A model generated the notes under the pieces. The model saw nothing but the letters and a program-made list of their open reading frames with translations. It was not told the origin of the DNA and ran no database searches. A stretch of DNA of 9,663 bases from Ignavibacteriales bacterium (GTDB lineage: Bacteria; Bacteroidota; Ignavibacteria; UBA10030), in assembly GCA_016218005.1 (NCBI GenBank), contig JACRFF010000066.1, positions 1 through 9,663 of the forward strand, in the 5' to 3' direction. A program made the position numbers and the translations under genes. The number at the start of each line of letters is the position of its first letter. Within the stretch, counting starts at the first letter, position 1. Below, piece by piece: positions 7,170-9,663 of this stretch.

Positions 7170-7186
7170 GTGCGCCAGAGGCGCAC
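7170..7186. other. Perfect 7-bp inverted repeat in the convergent gap
   Basis: GTGCGCC and GGCGCAC are separated by AGA and can form a very stable hairpin in either transcript. It lies 11 bases past the stop of the leftward gene and 35 bases past the stop of the rightward one. There is no T-run on either side, so it is not a classical terminator. It could assist termination of the rightward unit or protect 3' ends. A palindrome GTTGCAAC lies just to its left at 7158-7165. Confidence 0.5.
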
Positions 7187-7197
7187 AGTCTACGCTC

Positions 7198-9093
7198 TCA
7201 TTTCAGGGAAGAATAAAAATCGTCGCTCAAGAGCAGTTCAAATTGGAGCGACATCTCATTCATCATTTCATCCCCGCCGCCAAAACCAATTTTCTTGAAC
7301 TGGATGTATCCTTTCTTGTCGATGATGAACTTGGTGGGAATGCCCTCTACGCCGTACTTTTCAACGTACTTGTTGTCTTCATCGTAGATGACCGTGAATG
7401 TATACTTGTTATCCGCTATAAACTTCTTGACTAACTCTACTCGTTCTGTACCCGATTTGTTTTCCCACGTATTCACAGCAAGGATCACGATGTTAGGATT
7501 CGCTTTGTATTTGTCGTACACCTTTTGGAGATAGGGGAACGATGCCTTGCACGGCCCGCACCACGTTGCCCAAAAATCTACCACCACCACTTTGCCTCGA
7601 AGCTCCGAGAGCTTCACCACGCTGCCATCCAAATTCTTGAGAGCAAAATCAACTGCAGGCTTGTTGACACGATCTTTCAGCGCTTTGTTCTTCAACTCCA
7701 CCTTAGCAAAGTTCTTTGCATCCTCAACTACCTTGTCGAAGCCTTTTTCCGATCCTTTCGCTTTCACATACGCAGATTTGTATGCCGCCAACGTTTTGTC
7801 GTTCGACTTTCCTAACCGAATCACATCGGCGCTTACCTCCATGGCCTTCGTGAATTTGCCGTTGGCAACGAGGGCTTCCACATAGCGCGCGTTGACATCG
7901 GGGTCTTCTTTCTTCAAGAAAGTATAGGCCTCGGCATAAGCAACTTCCGCCTCCTGCTTTTTCCCCAGTTGGAATAGCCCATACGCGTACGTGTCGAGCA
8001 CCATTCCAAGTTGATACTCGTTGCTCTTCACCCACTGCGCCATGCTGACGTACGATGGTTTGTTCACAGGGTTGGGAGAGCGAAGCGCATCGACACCTCT
8101 TTTGGCATAGGCAACGCCCTTTTCAAGCTCTTCTCCTTTCTCGATCATTCCCCACGCAATGCTGTTGAGCATCGAACCATCCAGCGCTCCCAACTGCTCG
8201 GCCTTGTCATACTGCTTTAACTGCACATACGCATAGGAGAGCAAACCTATGATATTCCTTCGCTCATCATCTCGAAGAGAAAAGTCCGTCAGAAATTTTT
8301 CTATCAGGACTACTCTTTGGGCCGCGTCCTTCTCCTGAAAAGCTTCGGTGCGTCGCACAAACTCGGCTACTTTTCCTTTGGGATTCGCAGCGATATGAAT
8401 TTGCCTCAGGGAATCAGCAACCACCTTCTGGTCTAATCGCTCGTACCAACCAATCAACGTCGAAGCCGATTCCTCGTCTGACTTTAGTTGCGCATAGAGG
8501 CGGTCTACCTCTCCTCTGATCGCAGCTTTCGTTTCATTGTCCGGTTTGGCCCGCAAGTCGATAGACCAAAGCAAGCTCTCGGCAGTCAGGTTGTCGGGAT
8601 AGGACAACAATTCCGCCTTCAATGCCTCACGAGCCGTCTCTACATTCTTTACGACTTTGAAGGTGAAGAGTCGTCCGCCGTTGAAAGCTTGCCCCTTGAA
8701 CATATTGGCATTCTTCAGAGGCTTACCGTCAGAACCGAGAACAAGGAATGTCCACGAGTTATCTGAATTGTTATCCGTCTCTTTATCAGAAACAAATTGC
8801 AGAGCAAGGAACCGAGACTTCGCATCCGACAAAACCGTCGTTCCCTTCCATGCAGCGCCCGATTTTTTGAGCGGGACTTCCACAAGCAATGGCGAACCGG
8901 GGTCTCGCATGATCATCAATTGCGCAGTTACTTCTTTGGCGCTCTTCAACATCGAAGTCTTGGCCGACCCGTCATAGATGATCGTCAATTCATCTCCAAT
9001 CTTTGGTGTGGACGGTAAAAGGACATCTTGCGCGAATGAAAAGGATGACGCAGCAACTGCGCCCACGAGGGCTGCAACCATTCGCAGGTTCAT
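7198..9093 (-). CDS. Periplasmic TlpA-like thioredoxin-fold protein with long helical N-terminal region
   Basis: This is a 631-residue exported protein. The N-terminus (Met-Asn-Leu-Arg-Met, hydrophobic core, Ser-Phe-Ala at about 20-22) is a Sec-type signal peptide with no twin Arg. Residues about 25-140 look like a beta-sandwich domain. Residues about 145-470 are mostly helical, with pieces such as Ala-Tyr-Val-Gln-Leu-Lys-Gln-Tyr-Asp-Lys-Ala-Glu and Tyr-Gly-Leu-Phe-Gln-Leu-Gly-Lys-Lys-Gln-Glu-Ala-Glu that read as degenerate TPR units. The C-terminal domain (about 480-620) is thioredoxin-like of the TlpA/ResA type: Trp508-Ala-Thr-Trp-Cys512-Gly-Pro-Cys515 and cis-Pro586 in Gly-Ile-Pro-Thr. Such domains reduce or exchange disulfides outside the cytoplasm, for example in cytochrome c maturation, or act in stress defence. 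The TPR part suggests a partner protein. GGAGGAAGT lies directly before the ATG. It follows the universal stress gene by 43 bases and ends in a clear terminator. The redox partner is unknown. Confidence 0.88.
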   Translation of the reverse strand: MNLRMVAALVGAVAASSFSFAQDVLLPSTPKIGDELTIIYDGSAKTSMLKSAKEVTAQLMIMRDPGSPLLVEVPLKKSGAAWKGTTVLSDAKSRFLALQFVSDKETDNNSDNSWTFLVLGSDGKPLKNANMFKGQAFNGGRLFTFKVVKNVETAREALKAELLSYPDNLTAESLLWSIDLRAKPDNETKAAIRGEVDRLYAQLKSDEESASTLIGWYERLDQKVVADSLRQIHIAANPKGKVAEFVRRTEAFQEKDAAQRVVLIEKFLTDFSLRDDERRNIIGLLSYAYVQLKQYDKAEQLGALDGSMLNSIAWGMIEKGEELEKGVAYAKRGVDALRSPNPVNKPSYVSMAQWVKSNEYQLGMVLDTYAYGLFQLGKKQEAEVAYAEAYTFLKKEDPDVNARYVEALVANGKFTKAMEVSADVIRLGKSNDKTLAAYKSAYVKAKGSEKGFDKVVEDAKNFAKVELKNKALKDRVNKPAVDFALKNLDGSVVKLSELRGKVVVVDFWATWCGPCKASFPYLQKVYDKYKANPNIVILAVNTWENKSGTERVELVKKFIADNKYTFTVIYDEDNKYVEKYGVEGIPTKFIIDKKGYIQFKKIGFGGGDEMMNEMSLQFELLLSDDFYSSLK

Positions 9094-9102
9094 ACTTCCT
9101 CC
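9094..9102 (-). promoter_or_regulatory. Strong ribosome binding site of the thioredoxin-like gene
   Basis: The minus strand reads GGAGGAAGT immediately before ATG (9093-9091), with GGAGG 4 bases from the start. It supports this ATG over the second Met at residue 5. The remaining bases to 9136 show no obvious promoter, which suggests transcription together with the upstream stress-protein gene. Confidence 0.75.
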
Positions 9103-9136
9103 TTCGGTTCATTGGTGAAAGAAGACAACGAGTGAA

Positions 9137-9663
9137 CTACACGAACTCGTGCTCACCCGAGCGGACGACAAGAACCGGGCACGGGGCTTTGCGCACGACC
9201 TTTTCCGCCGTGCTGCCGAAGAGCACGTGCTCGATGCCGGTATGGCCGTGTGTCGCAATGATAATGAGATCCATTTCTCGCTCGGCAGCGAACTGGTTGA
9301 TCTCAAAGAATGGCTTTCCGACGCGAACCGTTGTTCGTGTGTGGAGACCTTTGCCGATTTCCTTGCGCACAATGTTTGCCAACTCTTCCACCCCGCGTTT
9401 GCGCATCTCTTCCTCGACTTCGGGAAATCCCACTTGTCCTAAGCTGAAATCCGCAGGATAGACGGCTGGCTCGACCACATAGAGAAGGTCGAGCGACGCT
9501 CCAAATCGTGAAGCAAAGGAGATTGCGTAACGAAGAGCATGGCGCGCATGCTCGGAAAAATCGATGGGAACAAGAATATGGCGAAGTGCAATGGGGAGAG
9601 ACTTCGCGTGGGTACCGGCGCGTTTAGTCTGCCGGCTTGGACTTCGTTTGGGTTTCGTCGCCA
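9137..9663 (-). CDS. Universal stress protein (UspA family), start at or just beyond right edge
   Basis: The minus-strand frame is open from the right edge to TAG (9139-9137), giving 175 residues if the first codon uses the base just outside. Reading in from the edge: a basic, Pro/Lys/Arg-rich leader of about 26 residues (Ala-Thr-Lys-Pro-Lys-Arg-Ser), then the typical Usp start Leu-Arg-His-Ile-Leu-Val-Pro-Ile-Asp-Phe-Ser-Glu. The C-terminal end has Ala-Thr-His-Gly-His-Thr-Gly, nine residues from that first Gly to Gly-Ser-Thr-Ala-Glu, then Val-Val-Arg-Lys-Ala-Pro-Cys-Pro-Val-Leu-Val-Val. This is the G-2x-G-9x-G(S/T) ATP-binding pattern with Ala in place of the first Gly, so an ATP-binding type is likely. 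A GTG at 9478 lies within the domain, after its first strand and helix, and is not the start. Usp proteins are cytoplasmic and respond to stress or starvation; the specific role is unknown. Confidence 0.92.
   Translation of the reverse strand, partial: ATKPKRSPSRQTKRAGTHAKSLPIALRHILVPIDFSEHARHALRYAISFASRFGASLDLLYVVEPAVYPADFSLGQVGFPEVEEEMRKRGVEELANIVRKEIGKGLHTRTTVRVGKPFFEINQFAAEREMDLIIIATHGHTGIEHVLFGSTAEKVVRKAPCPVLVVRSGEHEFV

Noticed and set aside
9003..9461. Plus-strand frames opposite the stress-protein gene
   Set aside because: They are antisense to a conserved family and lack motifs and ribosome binding sites.
9137..9478. 113-residue Usp starting at GTG 9478
   Set aside because: The conserved first beta strand and helix of the Usp fold are encoded upstream in the same frame, so this start would cut the domain.
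1..9663. Search for CRISPR arrays, insertion sequences, tRNA or rRNA genes, attachment sites and riboswitches
   Set aside because: No regularly spaced repeats, transposase-like frames, cloverleaf or riboswitch-like leaders were seen; gaps between genes are too short for most of these.

Overview
The window looks like a stretch of ordinary chromosome from a Gram-negative bacterium of the Bacteroidota/Chlorobiota/Ignavibacteriota (FCB) neighbourhood. The reasons are a Bacteroidota-style serine hydroxymethyltransferase and TatC, a DUF4270-like lipoprotein close to a glycogen synthase, a signal-peptide-bearing outer-membrane beta-barrel, and a TlpA-type thioredoxin with a long helical N-terminal part. 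The phylum is an inference from family style and gene order. There is no rRNA or other marker in the window.

Left and centre (1-7134, + strand): eight tightly packed genes run in one direction. They are the C-terminal end of glycogen synthase (glgA), a GmhB-like HAD phosphatase, a beta-rich lipoprotein, an outer-membrane barrel protein, ribose-5-phosphate isomerase B (rpiB), serine hydroxymethyltransferase (glyA), the twin-arginine translocase subunit TatC, and a long-chain polyprenyl diphosphate synthase. Gaps are 5-18 bases or the genes overlap, and most ribosome binding sites lie inside or across the end of the preceding gene. The set is probably one transcription unit whose promoter lies upstream of the window. 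It mixes central carbon and one-carbon metabolism with envelope functions: heptose, lipoprotein/porin-like pair, protein export and quinone or lipid-carrier side chain.

Right (7198-9663, - strand): a convergent pair, transcribed leftwards. A universal stress protein enters from the right edge and is followed after 43 bases by a 631-residue periplasmic protein with a C-terminal CGPC thioredoxin domain. A factor-independent terminator for this leftward unit sits in the 63-base convergent gap, and its U-run starts on the stop codon of the polyprenyl synthase gene. A second perfect hairpin lies beside it.

I see no mobile element, CRISPR array, tRNA or rRNA, and no gap over 300 bases. The least understood parts are the lipoprotein/beta-barrel pair (1147-3583) and the N-terminal 480 residues of the thioredoxin-fold protein. 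I found no convincing evidence of a wholly new system; the pair is the best candidate for an undescribed envelope function.
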